Positions 17,245-25,437 of a stretch of DNA of 64,000 nucleotides are shown piece after piece. Below the pieces are notes generated by a model. The model did no database searches, was not told where the DNA came from, and saw only the letters and a program-made list of their open reading frames with translations. The translations under genes and the position numbers were made by a program. This stretch comes from JACKII01 sp041687435 (GTDB lineage: Bacteria > Pseudomonadota > Alphaproteobacteria > Bin95). The DNA lies in the NCBI GenBank assembly GCA_041687435.1, contig JAWLBX010000002.1, positions 191,993 to 255,992 of the forward strand, given 5' to 3'. The first letter of the stretch is position 1, and every line of letters begins with the position of its first letter.

Positions 17245-17961
17245 TCACGCCGCCGCCGGCTCTGCCGGTTTAACCGTCGGGGCACCGACGATCCGGTCGG
17301 CCTCCGCAGTCAACCGGTTCATCTCGGTCTCCAGCAGCAGGCGCAACCGTTCGATCTCCACAGACCGGGCGTCGCGCGGCACGGCTATCGGGTCGCCGAT
17401 GAGGAATGCGGCACGGCTGAACGGCACCGGCAAGGGTACGATGGTCCGGTCCCACGACCCCACCCGGATCGCGGGGGAGACCGCAGCGGCTGCCGGCACC
17501 AAATCGACGCCGGCGATCTGCGCCAGACGAATGGCGCCGGCGCTGGCCCGCATGCGGGGGCCGCGCGGACCGTCCGGCGTGATGCCGACAAACCGGCCCG
17601 CCTGCAACTGCGCAATCACCTGACGCGCAGCCGGAACGCTACCGCGGTTCCGCTGGCCCCGCGCCGTCGATCCTTCGATCACGCCATGGCCCAGCTTCCG
17701 CGCGGTATTGGCGATCAACTGCCCGTCGCGGGAGCGGGAAATCAGAATATCTGCCCCGGTTCCGCGCCAGCAGACCGCGACCGGCAACAACCGGCCGTGC
17801 CAGAAACAGGCCACCACCGGGCGCCCGCGCCCCAGAATGGCTTCACCCTTCGGCGAGTCGTCCCGAACCATGCGCAGGCAGGCGCGCACCGCCTTCAGAT
17901 AAGCGGCAGCAAGCGCCGGCAGAGCCGTCTGAACCGGGCCGCTGGCAAGAAAGCGTTTCAC
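17245..17961 (-). CDS. DUF374 lysophospholipid acyltransferase-family protein
   Basis: A 238-residue protein with the acyltransferase signature blocks ACFWHGRLLP (His near residue 55), SRSRDGQLIA and TPDGPRGPRM (near 128-137), as in DUF374 proteins of the LPLAT superfamily. In alphaproteobacteria this gene commonly sits directly before waaA, so a role in lipid A or Kdo-lipid assembly is inferred, though the reaction is not established. The start is a GTG at 17961. It begins 6 bases after the tldD-type stop and ends 18 bases before waaA in the same reading frame. Confidence 0.85.
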   Translation of the reverse strand: MKRFLASGPVQTALPALAAAYLKAVRACLRMVRDDSPKGEAILGRGRPVVACFWHGRLLPVAVCWRGTGADILISRSRDGQLIANTARKLGHGVIEGSTARGQRNRGSVPAARQVIAQLQAGRFVGITPDGPRGPRMRASAGAIRLAQIAGVDLVPAAAAVSPAIRVGSWDRTIVPLPVPFSRAAFLIGDPIAVPRDARSVEIERLRLLLETEMNRLTAEADRIVGAPTVKPAEPAAA

Positions 17962-17967
17962 CCGGGC

Positions 17968-19311
17968 TCAGGCTCCCGCGACCGTCATGCCATCGATCCG
18001 CAGCGAGGGCGCGTTCACAGAACCGCGGAATTCCAGGTCGTCAGCGGGCTGGATACTGCGGAACATGTCACGCAGATTGCCGGCGATGGTGATCTCGCTG
18101 ACCGGGTAGGCAATTTCGCCATTCTCGATCCAGAAACCGGTGCAGCCACGGGAATAGGTACCGGTGACGATATTGACGCCCTGGCCGATCAGTTGTGTGA
18201 CCAGCAGGCCCTGCTTGATGTCGCCGATCATGGCGTCCGGCGTCTGCTGGCCCGGCTGCATGTACAGGTTGGTGGTGCCGACACCGGGAGACGCGCCGAC
18301 GCTGCGCGTTGCCCGACCATTGCTCTCAAGCCTCAACTGGCGGGCAGTGGCGAGATTGAGCAGCCAGCATTGCAGAACCCCGTCGTCCACAAGGTCCAGC
18401 GGCTTTGCCGGCAACCCCTCACCGTCGAACGGACGCGAGGCGAGGCCCCTGCGGCGGCGGGGGTCGTCGACGATCCGGATGCCGGGCGCGAACACAGCCT
18501 CGCCCATGGCATTTTTGAGAAAACTGGTACCGCGGGCGATGGCCTGGCCGTTGATCGCGCTGGCCAACGTCATCAACATGCCCCCGGCAATGCGCCGGTC
18601 GAACACGATGGGCACGCCCTGGCTTTTGATCTTGCGGGCGCCAAGCGCCTTCACCGCACGCTCCCCGGCGCGGCGGCCGATGAGGCTGGCGGGCTCCAGG
18701 TCCGCCCGGTGGACGGCGCTGTGCGCGTCGTACTGGCGTTCCATGCCAGTGCCCTCCCCCGCCAGGGCAACCGCGGTCAGGTAAGAGCCGGTGCGCTGGT
18801 ACTGGGCCGCGAAGCCATTGCTGGCGACAACGGCCAATGCAGACCGCCCCCAACTCGCCTCCGCGCCTTCGCTGTTGGTGGAAACGCCGGGAACGGCGAG
18901 CATTGCATCCTCGGCCTCTACCGCAAGCGCACGCAGTTCGTCGACCGACGGCTCGGACGGATCGAACAGGTCGAGATCCGGCCAATCCTTTGCCAGCTGT
19001 GCCGGCTCTGCAAGGCCGGCGGTTGGATCCTCCGGTGCAACCTTCGCCATGGCAACGGCCCGCTCCACCAGCGCGGCCAGCGCGGCAGGGGAGCGGTCGG
19101 CGCTGGATGCCGCGGCCTGGCGGCGGCCGATCAGTACGCGCAGGCCGATATCCTCGCCCTCGCTACGTTCGACATGCTCCAACGCGCCATGGCGCCAAGC
19201 GACGGAGAGGCTGTCGCCCCGCACGGCAACGGCATCGGCCGCATCGGCACCCGCAGCGCGGGCCCTGGCAACCAAGTCGTCGAGGATGGAAAGAACGGTC
19301 GTATCGGTCAT
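17968..19311 (-). CDS. pmbA: TldD/PmbA-family peptidase-like protein
   Basis: A 447-residue protein of the modulator-of-gyrase family. TldD and TldE/PmbA form a heterodimeric protease used for example in microcin B17 maturation; in TldD the metal is held by an HExxxH motif. No such motif is seen here, which fits the PmbA/TldE subunit. Recognisable blocks are YSRGCTGFWIENGEIAYPVSEITIAGNLRDM near the C-terminus and GEDIGLRV near residue 52. It heads the lipid A run, a frequent alphaproteobacterial arrangement. A tldD partner is not in this window. Confidence 0.88.
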   Translation of the reverse strand: MTDTTVLSILDDLVARARAAGADAADAVAVRGDSLSVAWRHGALEHVERSEGEDIGLRVLIGRRQAAASSADRSPAALAALVERAVAMAKVAPEDPTAGLAEPAQLAKDWPDLDLFDPSEPSVDELRALAVEAEDAMLAVPGVSTNSEGAEASWGRSALAVVASNGFAAQYQRTGSYLTAVALAGEGTGMERQYDAHSAVHRADLEPASLIGRRAGERAVKALGARKIKSQGVPIVFDRRIAGGMLMTLASAINGQAIARGTSFLKNAMGEAVFAPGIRIVDDPRRRRGLASRPFDGEGLPAKPLDLVDDGVLQCWLLNLATARQLRLESNGRATRSVGASPGVGTTNLYMQPGQQTPDAMIGDIKQGLLVTQLIGQGVNIVTGTYSRGCTGFWIENGEIAYPVSEITIAGNLRDMFRSIQPADDLEFRGSVNAPSLRIDGMTVAGA

Positions 19312-19342
19312 GCCACGGTTCTAGCCCATGGCGTGGGCCACG

Positions 19343-20641
19343 TCACGCCTGCCGAACGGACGCAACCGACCAATACAATGCCAACGCTGCCAGCGATGCC
19401 CCGATGGCGACCAGGACGACCGCGCCATAGCCGCTGACATCGTGCAGGTAGCCGCCCAACGTGGCGCCGACCGCGGCGCCGGAGCCCATACCCATGTGCA
19501 CCGATCCCATGATCAGCCCGAGGCTCGGCCCGCGCCCGAACAGGTGTGGCACCATGGCGTTCACGATCGGCCCGCGCGCGCCGAAGGTCGGTCCGTAAAC
19601 CGCAACGAACAGCCCGACCAGCCACCAGACCGGCGACATCATGATCGCCAGAAGCAGGATAAACCCGGCAATCGTCATCGCATAGCTGAGCGTCATCGCC
19701 AAAGGCCGGCCGCGGCGGTCCGCAACCCAGCCGAAGACGATCAACCCAACCGTTCCCGCCAGCCCGGTCACACCGAAAGCGGTGGCCGACGCCAAGGGAT
19801 CGAAGCCCTGATCCACCAGGAAGGCAACGATTTGCGGATTGATGGTGAACATACTGAATGCGGTCAGAAACTGCATGCCGAACAGCGTCCAGAAGCGGAC
19901 CTGCCGGTAAGCCTCCGACGCGGTGGTGGCTTTGGGCAATGCATTGGCGGCAGGCTTGGCCCCGCTTCCGGGAAGGGGCGGTGCCGGTACGAGCACGGAT
20001 TGCCGCGGCGCGCGCAAGCGGTGCCAGGGCAGGATCAACAGGATTGCCGCAATCACCGCAACGATCAGGGACAGGGTGCCATAGGCCGACCGCCAGCCGT
20101 TCGTATCGATCAGCCATTGCAGCAGCGGGGCAAACACCAGCACGCCGATGCCGGATGCAGCGGCGGCCGTGGCGATCGCTATGGTCAGGCTGGCCCGGAA
20201 CCAGCGGGCGAGAAGCGTGGCATGGCTGACCGTGCCGACCAGCGCGCCGGTGATCCCGACGCAGACGCCAAGGAAGAGATAGAACTGCCACAACGCCGCC
20301 GCCGCCGCCGTGGCCTGGAAACCCGCCGCAAGCCCGGCCGCGCCTGCGACATAGGTCCAGCGGGGACCCCACAAATCCATCAACCGGCCGGCAAGCGGGC
20401 AGCCGATGCCGAAACACAGCATCATGAGGCCGTAGATACCGGCAGTTTCCGCCCGGTTCCAGCCGAACCCGTCGGCGAGAGGCAACAGGAAAACCGCAAA
20501 ACTGTCGAAACTGACGCGCATAACGGCGGTCAGGATCGCACAGATCACGACAACGGCCACAGGCCAAGCCCAGGCGCGAGGTTCCGAGGACCCAGCCAAT
20601 GCCACCCTACCCCCTTCGAGACCGAAAACCGGAACGAACAC
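19343..20641 (-). CDS. Major facilitator superfamily transporter
   Basis: A carrier of up to 432 residues with about 12 hydrophobic segments. The loop-2 block GRLMDLWGPRW and a matching loop-8 block WVADRRGRPLA are the MFS signature positions. The large central loop (about 200-230) is Pro/Ala-rich. The N-terminal pattern FLLPLADGFGWNRAETAGIYGL resembles the oxalate/formate and monocarboxylate-type groups, but the substrate is not determined. The outer GTG at 20641 is listed; a TTG at 20599 with AAGGGGG 10 bases upstream is at least as likely. It ends 31 bases before the pmbA gene on the same strand. Confidence 0.88.
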   Translation of the reverse strand: MFVPVFGLEGGRVALAGSSEPRAWAWPVAVVVICAILTAVMRVSFDSFAVFLLPLADGFGWNRAETAGIYGLMMLCFGIGCPLAGRLMDLWGPRWTYVAGAAGLAAGFQATAAAAALWQFYLFLGVCVGITGALVGTVSHATLLARWFRASLTIAIATAAAASGIGVLVFAPLLQWLIDTNGWRSAYGTLSLIVAVIAAILLILPWHRLRAPRQSVLVPAPPLPGSGAKPAANALPKATTASEAYRQVRFWTLFGMQFLTAFSMFTINPQIVAFLVDQGFDPLASATAFGVTGLAGTVGLIVFGWVADRRGRPLAMTLSYAMTIAGFILLLAIMMSPVWWLVGLFVAVYGPTFGARGPIVNAMVPHLFGRGPSLGLIMGSVHMGMGSGAAVGATLGGYLHDVSGYGAVVLVAIGASLAALALYWSVASVRQA

Positions 20642-20697
20642 AAAAACAGCGCCGCTTCACTCTGGTTGCGGCGCCGGAGAAAATTCCTCCCAAAAAG

Positions 20698-20714
20698 GTT
20701 AACAAAACGTTAAC
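20698..20714. promoter_or_regulatory. Two GTTAAC palindromes one helical turn apart
   Basis: GTTAAC occurs at 20698-20703 and 20709-20714, centres 11 bases apart, in the 102 bases between the carboxymuconolactone decarboxylase-like gene and the MFS gene (both minus strand). Spacing by one turn suggests a possible operator for the MFS gene. No regulator is assigned. Confidence 0.35.
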
Positions 20715-20743
20715 GCACAGGCGCGATATTTAGTCCCTGCCGG

Positions 20744-21145
20744 TCAAAGACCCATGTCATCGAACACGGTCTTGGCCTCGCGGAACGCTTCGACCGCAGC
20801 TGGAACGCCGGCATAAACGGCAACCTGCAGAAATACTTCGGCGATCTCGTCCTTGGTCATGCCGTTGGCGATGGCGCCGCGGGTGTGCAGCTTCAATTCG
20901 GCAGAGCGGCCAAGCGCCGCGAGCAGGGCCAGGTTGATGGTGGAGCGGGTCTTGCGTTCCAGGCCGTCGCTGCACCAGACGGTTCCCCAGGCGTACTCGG
21001 TCACGAACTGCTGCAGCTTGCGGGTAAATTCGTCTTCCGAGCCGCGGGCGATCGACGGCTCGACATAGCCATCGCCCAGCACTTCGCGGCGCACGTTGAG
21101 CCCGGCCTTGAAGGCGTCGGTATTGTTGTACTTGGAGGTATCCAT
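20744..21145 (-). CDS. 4-carboxymuconolactone decarboxylase family protein
   Basis: A 133-residue AhpD-like-fold protein. The C-terminal pattern ELKLHTRGAIANGMTKDEIAEVF, then QVAVYAGVPAAVEAF, is that of PcaC-type decarboxylases, which act in the protocatechuate branch of the beta-ketoadipate pathway. The CxxC pair of peroxidase-type AhpD proteins is absent; one Cys is seen. No other pca genes lie in the window, so the true substrate is open. The ATG at 21145 (MDTSKYNN) is used, with AAGGAC upstream. It is divergent from the SDR gene at 21250. Confidence 0.85.
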   Translation of the reverse strand: MDTSKYNNTDAFKAGLNVRREVLGDGYVEPSIARGSEDEFTRKLQQFVTEYAWGTVWCSDGLERKTRSTINLALLAALGRSAELKLHTRGAIANGMTKDEIAEVFLQVAVYAGVPAAVEAFREAKTVFDDMGL

Positions 21146-21249
21146 CGTCGTCTGAGTCCTTGTTCGAACGGGAATGGGTTGACGCCGCCGCATCTGAGGC
21201 AAAGCATGCGCGCCTTGCAAGCCCCCTCGTTGAAAAGGATGCTGCGGCC

Positions 21250-21975
21250 TTGGTTCGCTTCGATTTCACTGGCAGGTCTGTGCTGGTCACCGGCGCATCG
21301 GCCGGCATTGGCAACGCCATCGCCCGCGGCTTTCGCGACGCCGGCGCAACGGTCCATGCGACCGGCACGCGGCCGCGTGCGTCCTACGATACGGATCTGG
21401 ACGGTATGACCTTCCACCAGACCGACATCGGCGATGGCAATGCGCTGCAAACGCTGGCCGATGCGATCCCGGAGTTGGATGTGCTGGTGAACAACGCGGG
21501 CACCGTGCTCTATCGCCGGCAGGAATACGAGCGGGAGAATTTTCAGCGGGTTCTGGATGTCAACCTGACCGGCATGATGATCCTGTCCGGCCTGCTGCGC
21601 CCGAAACTGGCCGCAAGCTCCGCCGCCAGCATTGTCAATCTGACCTCCGTCACGGCATTTTTCGGCAGCCGCGGCAACCCGGCCTATGGCGCCTCCAAAG
21701 CCGGCATCGTGCAATTGACCAAGACGCTTGCCGTCGCCTGGGCGCGCGACGGAATCCGCGTCAACGCCATCGCGCCCGGCTTCATCGCAACGGAAATGAC
21801 CAAGGTCTCGCAAACAGGCGCGGTCAACGAGGGAATCCTGCAACGCACGCCGCTCGGCCGGTGGGGCCAGCCTGCGGATATTGCCGGCGCAGCGATGTTT
21901 CTGGCCTCGGACGCCGCGGCATTTATCACCGGCGAAACCATGACGGTTGACGGCGGCTTTTCCTCCAATCTTTGA
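21250..21975 (+). CDS. Short-chain dehydrogenase/reductase, FabG-like
   Basis: A classical SDR of about 241 residues. The Rossmann motif VTGASAGIG follows the start closely, then NNAG, the catalytic Ser in LTSVTAFFG and YGASK (Tyr and Lys present), and the C-terminal FITGETMTVDGGFSSNL typical of FabG-like enzymes. The substrate is unknown. A TTG at 21250 with AAAAGGAT 9 bases upstream is preferred; the frame is open to 21160, but those 30 codons look non-coding and would leave almost no room for the divergent promoters. Confidence 0.87.
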   Translation: MVRFDFTGRSVLVTGASAGIGNAIARGFRDAGATVHATGTRPRASYDTDLDGMTFHQTDIGDGNALQTLADAIPELDVLVNNAGTVLYRRQEYERENFQRVLDVNLTGMMILSGLLRPKLAASSAASIVNLTSVTAFFGSRGNPAYGASKAGIVQLTKTLAVAWARDGIRVNAIAPGFIATEMTKVSQTGAVNEGILQRTPLGRWGQPADIAGAAMFLASDAAAFITGETMTVDGGFSSNL

Positions 21976-22024
21976 TTGACCGTAACTTGCGGCATCATCG
22001 CTTCGCGCTTGAAAGCCTAACCAT

Positions 22025-22042
22025 TAGCATGCTATTTAATAG
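22025..22042. promoter_or_regulatory. Overlapping palindromes directly before the marR-type gene
   Basis: TAGCATGCTA (22025-22034) is a perfect 10-bp palindrome, and CTATTTAATAG (22032-22042) is a perfect inverted repeat with a one-base centre; they share three bases. The block ends three bases before the ATG at 22046 and is AT-rich in a GC-rich region. It is a good candidate for an autoregulatory MarR operator overlapping the promoter. Confidence 0.55.
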
Positions 22043-22045
22043 TAA

Positions 22046-22492
22046 ATGAACCAATACACCCTTGGCCGCCAGATCGCCGTTGTCGCCAGGCTGTGGCGTG
22101 GAGAATTGGACCGCCGGCTGCAACCGCACAGCCTCAGCCAGGCGCGCTATGCCCTGCTGACCCTGCTGGCGGAGGCGAGAGGGCCGCTTGCACAAAACGA
22201 TCTGGCCGACCGGGCGGGGATAACCGGCCCCACACTTGTGCGGCAGCTCGACCAATTGGAACACAACGGCCTGGTGGAGCGGCGCGATGCCCCGGACGAC
22301 CGGCGCGTCAAACATGTTTCGATTACCCAGTCTGGCCGTAAGGCTCACAAGTCCGCCAAACTGATTGCGGAATGCCTGCGTGAGGAAGTGACGAACGATA
22401 TGCCGCCGCAGCAGGTTGCCCATCTGGAGGAGGCGCTGTCGGCTTTGCTGCAGCGGCTCGACATGATCCGATTGTCTGATAGCGCAAAATGA
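22046..22492 (+). CDS. MarR-family transcriptional regulator
   Basis: A 148-residue winged-helix repressor. The recognition region LAQNDLADRAGITGPTLVRQLDQLE and the wing VERRDAPDDRRVKHVSITQSG (about residues 50-95) are typical of MarR/SlyA proteins. It stands first in an operon with emrA- and emrB-like genes (ATGA overlap with the next gene), the same layout as E. coli mprA-emrAB, so it probably represses drug efflux and is released by a small ligand. There is no Shine-Dalgarno-like sequence before the ATG, and a palindrome block lies immediately upstream. Confidence 0.92.
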   Translation: MNQYTLGRQIAVVARLWRGELDRRLQPHSLSQARYALLTLLAEARGPLAQNDLADRAGITGPTLVRQLDQLEHNGLVERRDAPDDRRVKHVSITQSGRKAHKSAKLIAECLREEVTNDMPPQQVAHLEEALSALLQRLDMIRLSDSAK

Positions 22493-23643
22493 CCGACGAA
22501 ATACCGAAAACAGCCCCGACCGAGCCCTTGCCGCAACCGGTCCGACGCAGCCGCCTCGGCCGCAGCATGCTCCGTTACGTCATCATCGCGATCGTGGCGC
22601 TGGTCGCTCTGGGATGGGCTTACACCGAAATCATGGCACGGCTGACGCACGTGTTCGAATACGACGCTCGCATCGCAACCGACCTGGTCACCATGTCCAG
22701 CCGGCGCGATGGCCAGCTGCTCGACCTAGTGATCAGGGAAGGCCAGACGGTAGAAGCCGGCGCAGTCCTGGCCCGGCTTGACGACCGGATTCCCAAGCTT
22801 GAAGCGGATGCGATCGAGGCCCGGCTGGCCTCGCTGGAAGCCGACCGGATGCGGCTTGTCGGCAAGCAGGCGATGATGGATCAGCAAACCGGCAGCCGCA
22901 TTTCATCCCGCACATCGGAATTGCAGGCCAACCGGGCGAAGCGCGCCTCGTTGCGGGCGGAATTGGCCCTTGCCCAGCAAGACCTCGCCCGTGTCGAGCG
23001 CCTGTTCCAACGCAAGGTGATCAGCCGGGCGCGGCTGGATGAAGCCCGCGCCGCGGTCGGCCGGCTGCGGAGCGACGTAGCTGAGGCCGAAGCGCAGATG
23101 GAGCGGGCGCGCGGCGCCATCGCCGAGAGCGAGGCCGAACGCGGCGAGATCGAGATGATCGCGCAGGAAATGTCGATGCTGGACCACCAGGCCTCCGCAT
23201 TGAGCGCTGAATTGGAACAGAAGCGGGTCGAGGTAGAGGAACACGTCATCCGTGCGCCCATTGCCGGCATCATCGACCGGCTGTTTGTCGAAGAGGGCGA
23301 GTTCGTGCGCGTTGGTCAGCGGGTTCTAATGATGCACAATCCGGACTCGGTCTGGGTCGAGGCCAATATCAAAGAGACGGAGCTGCGGCTGCTGAAGATC
23401 GGCCAACCGGTGCACATTTATGTCGACGCCTTCCCGAAAGCGGATGTGCGCGGCACCGTCGAGCGAATCGGCTCGGCGACAACCGCGAAATTTGCCTTGC
23501 TGCCGACGCCCAATCCATCCGGCAACTTCACCAAGATCACCCAGCGGGTGCCCGTGCGGATCGCGATCGACCATCCGGACGCGCCGGATATCCGGCTGTC
23601 GCCCGGCATGATGGTCGAGGTTGAGATCGACGTGCGCAAGTAG
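22489..23643 (+). CDS. EmrA-like membrane fusion protein
   Basis: The periplasmic adaptor of a tripartite multidrug efflux pump. It has 384 residues with one membrane helix at about 30-46, a lipoyl half (SSRRDGQLLDLVIREGQTVEAGAVL), a long coiled-coil hairpin (about 95-240), the second half (HVIRAPIAGIIDRLFVEEGEFV) and a beta-barrel with the IKETELRLLKIGQPV block. The C-terminal sequence RLSPGMMVEVEIDVRK is typical. Its ATG overlaps the marR stop, and the MFS pump gene follows 21 bases later. An outer-membrane channel gene is not in the window. Confidence 0.92.
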   Translation: MTDEIPKTAPTEPLPQPVRRSRLGRSMLRYVIIAIVALVALGWAYTEIMARLTHVFEYDARIATDLVTMSSRRDGQLLDLVIREGQTVEAGAVLARLDDRIPKLEADAIEARLASLEADRMRLVGKQAMMDQQTGSRISSRTSELQANRAKRASLRAELALAQQDLARVERLFQRKVISRARLDEARAAVGRLRSDVAEAEAQMERARGAIAESEAERGEIEMIAQEMSMLDHQASALSAELEQKRVEVEEHVIRAPIAGIIDRLFVEEGEFVRVGQRVLMMHNPDSVWVEANIKETELRLLKIGQPVHIYVDAFPKADVRGTVERIGSATTAKFALLPTPNPSGNFTKITQRVPVRIAIDHPDAPDIRLSPGMMVEVEIDVRK

Positions 23644-23664
23644 GCGCTTTCAGAGAGCACGGGG

Positions 23665-25422
23665 ATGGCCGCCAACACAGTCACCGACCGCGAAGCCGAG
23701 ACCATCGAGGTTCTGAGTTCGCGGTATGGTGCCAGGCGCTACCGCTGGCTGGTCGTATCCGCCTGCCTGGCCGGCTCGCTGGGGATGGTCCTGTCTTCGG
23801 TCAGCATGAACGTGGCCGTGCCCAGCGTGATGGGCGCCTTCGGGGTTGGCCAGGATCAGGCGCAGTGGGTGGCGACCGGTTATCTGGCCACCATGGTGAT
23901 CGGCATGCTGCTGAACGCCTGGCTGGTGGCGGCGATCGGTCAGCGGCTCACATTCCTGCTGGTCACCGCCGTGTTCCTGACCGCCTCCGCCATCGGTGCG
24001 TTTTCCACCAGCATCGAAATGCTGATTGTCGCGCGCATCATGCAAGGCATTCCGGCCGGCGTGATGCAGCCGTTTTCGATGATGATCAATTTCCAGGTAT
24101 TCCCGCCGGAACGGCGCGGCACCGCCATGGGCATTTTTGGCATGGGCGTTGTGCTGGCGCCGGTGTTCGGGCCGTTGCTTGGCGGCATCGCTATCGACAC
24201 GCTCGGCTGGCGCTACATTTTCGCGATGCCCCTGCCCTTCATCGCCGTTGCGCTGATCCTGGGGCCGATTTTCCTGCCCGAAAAGGCCAGGGGCACGGCC
24301 TTCCCGCCGTTCGACTGGACCGGGCTGGGATTGCTGGTCGTCACGCTCGCCCTGATCCTGGGGGGGTTGACCAATGGCCAGCGGCTCGGCTGGACCTCTG
24401 ACGTGATCGTGGGCCGCCTGATCGGTGGCGTCTGCATGGCGGTCGCCTTCGTCTGGTGGGAGGGCAGAGCCAAACGCCCGTTGCTGGATTTCACGCTGTT
24501 CCGGAATCCCCGGTTCGCCTCCGCCATGCTGGTGTCGTTCATTTTCGGCATCTGCATGTTCGGCTCTTCCTATGTCGTGCCGGTGTTTGCGCAGACGGTG
24601 CAAGGCTACACGGCCATGAAAGCCGGATGGTTGCTGGCCCTTGGCGGCAGCGTGATGGTGTTCATGTTTCCGCTGAGCGGCCGGGTGTCGGATACCTTTC
24701 CGCCGCAATGGCTGATTTTGAGCGGGCTCGTGATCTTCTCAATCGGCTTTATTCTGATGCACCGGGTCGATGTGAACTCCGGCTTCCTGCTGATCGCGGG
24801 CTTAAGCGCGTTCACCCGTATCGGCCTGTCCTGGGTACTGACCCCGCTCAACGCCACATCGCTGCGGTATGTGCCGCCGGAAAAGCTGGCTAGCGCCTCC
24901 AGCAACGCCAATTTCTTCCGCCAATTGGGCGGGGGCATGGGCATCGCCATTCTGGTTGCGGTGCTGGAAACGCGCACCGAATTCCATGCCACCGCCCTGA
25001 CCGCCACCCAGACCCCGGCGAACGGTACCAGCACCGAGGTGGTGGGTCTGGTTACCGGTCTGCTGGCTCAGACCGGCGTGCCGGAACAGATTCTGAACGG
25101 GCACGCGCTGACATTCCTCGGCCAAATCGTTTACGCGAATGCTTACATGTTCGGCTTCCAGGACGTGTTTCTGGTGTTGGGTCTGATAACGCTGGCCGCC
25201 ACGATCCCCGCCTATTTCGTCCAGCGGCCTCGGGTACGCCCCGCCTTGACGGTCGCATCGGCCGCCGAGACCGAGCAGCCTCCCGCACCTGCGGTTGCGC
25301 CCGCAACATCGCCCTTGCCGCCAGTGCCTCGCGGCCGCAGTCTGCACCCGCGGCCGGTCCGCCGTGCCGGCATAGCCAGGCGCGGCGCCCAGTTCGGCCG
25401 GCTGCGCCGCAATGCCCGCTGA
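23665..25422 (+). CDS. DHA2-family drug:proton antiporter, EmrB-like
   Basis: An inner-membrane exporter of 585 residues with about 14 hydrophobic segments, as in the EmrB/QacA group. Signature blocks are WVATGYLATMVIGMLLNAWLV, ARIMQGIPAGVMQPFSMM and the motif-C-like GMGVVLAPVFGPLLGG. The tail (about 520-585) is Ala/Pro- then Arg-rich and probably cytoplasmic, longer than in E. coli EmrB. Together with the upstream MarR regulator and EmrA-like adaptor it should form a complete inner-membrane pump unit. Confidence 0.92.
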   Translation: MAANTVTDREAETIEVLSSRYGARRYRWLVVSACLAGSLGMVLSSVSMNVAVPSVMGAFGVGQDQAQWVATGYLATMVIGMLLNAWLVAAIGQRLTFLLVTAVFLTASAIGAFSTSIEMLIVARIMQGIPAGVMQPFSMMINFQVFPPERRGTAMGIFGMGVVLAPVFGPLLGGIAIDTLGWRYIFAMPLPFIAVALILGPIFLPEKARGTAFPPFDWTGLGLLVVTLALILGGLTNGQRLGWTSDVIVGRLIGGVCMAVAFVWWEGRAKRPLLDFTLFRNPRFASAMLVSFIFGICMFGSSYVVPVFAQTVQGYTAMKAGWLLALGGSVMVFMFPLSGRVSDTFPPQWLILSGLVIFSIGFILMHRVDVNSGFLLIAGLSAFTRIGLSWVLTPLNATSLRYVPPEKLASASSNANFFRQLGGGMGIAILVAVLETRTEFHATALTATQTPANGTSTEVVGLVTGLLAQTGVPEQILNGHALTFLGQIVYANAYMFGFQDVFLVLGLITLAATIPAYFVQRPRVRPALTVASAAETEQPPAPAVAPATSPLPPVPRGRSLHPRPVRRAGIARRGAQFGRLRRNAR

Positions 25423-25437
25423 CATGCCGAGTCCGCC

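Noticed and set aside
20744..21145. AhpD-type alkylhydroperoxidase
   Set aside because: The CxxC redox pair is missing. The C-terminal pattern fits carboxymuconolactone decarboxylase.
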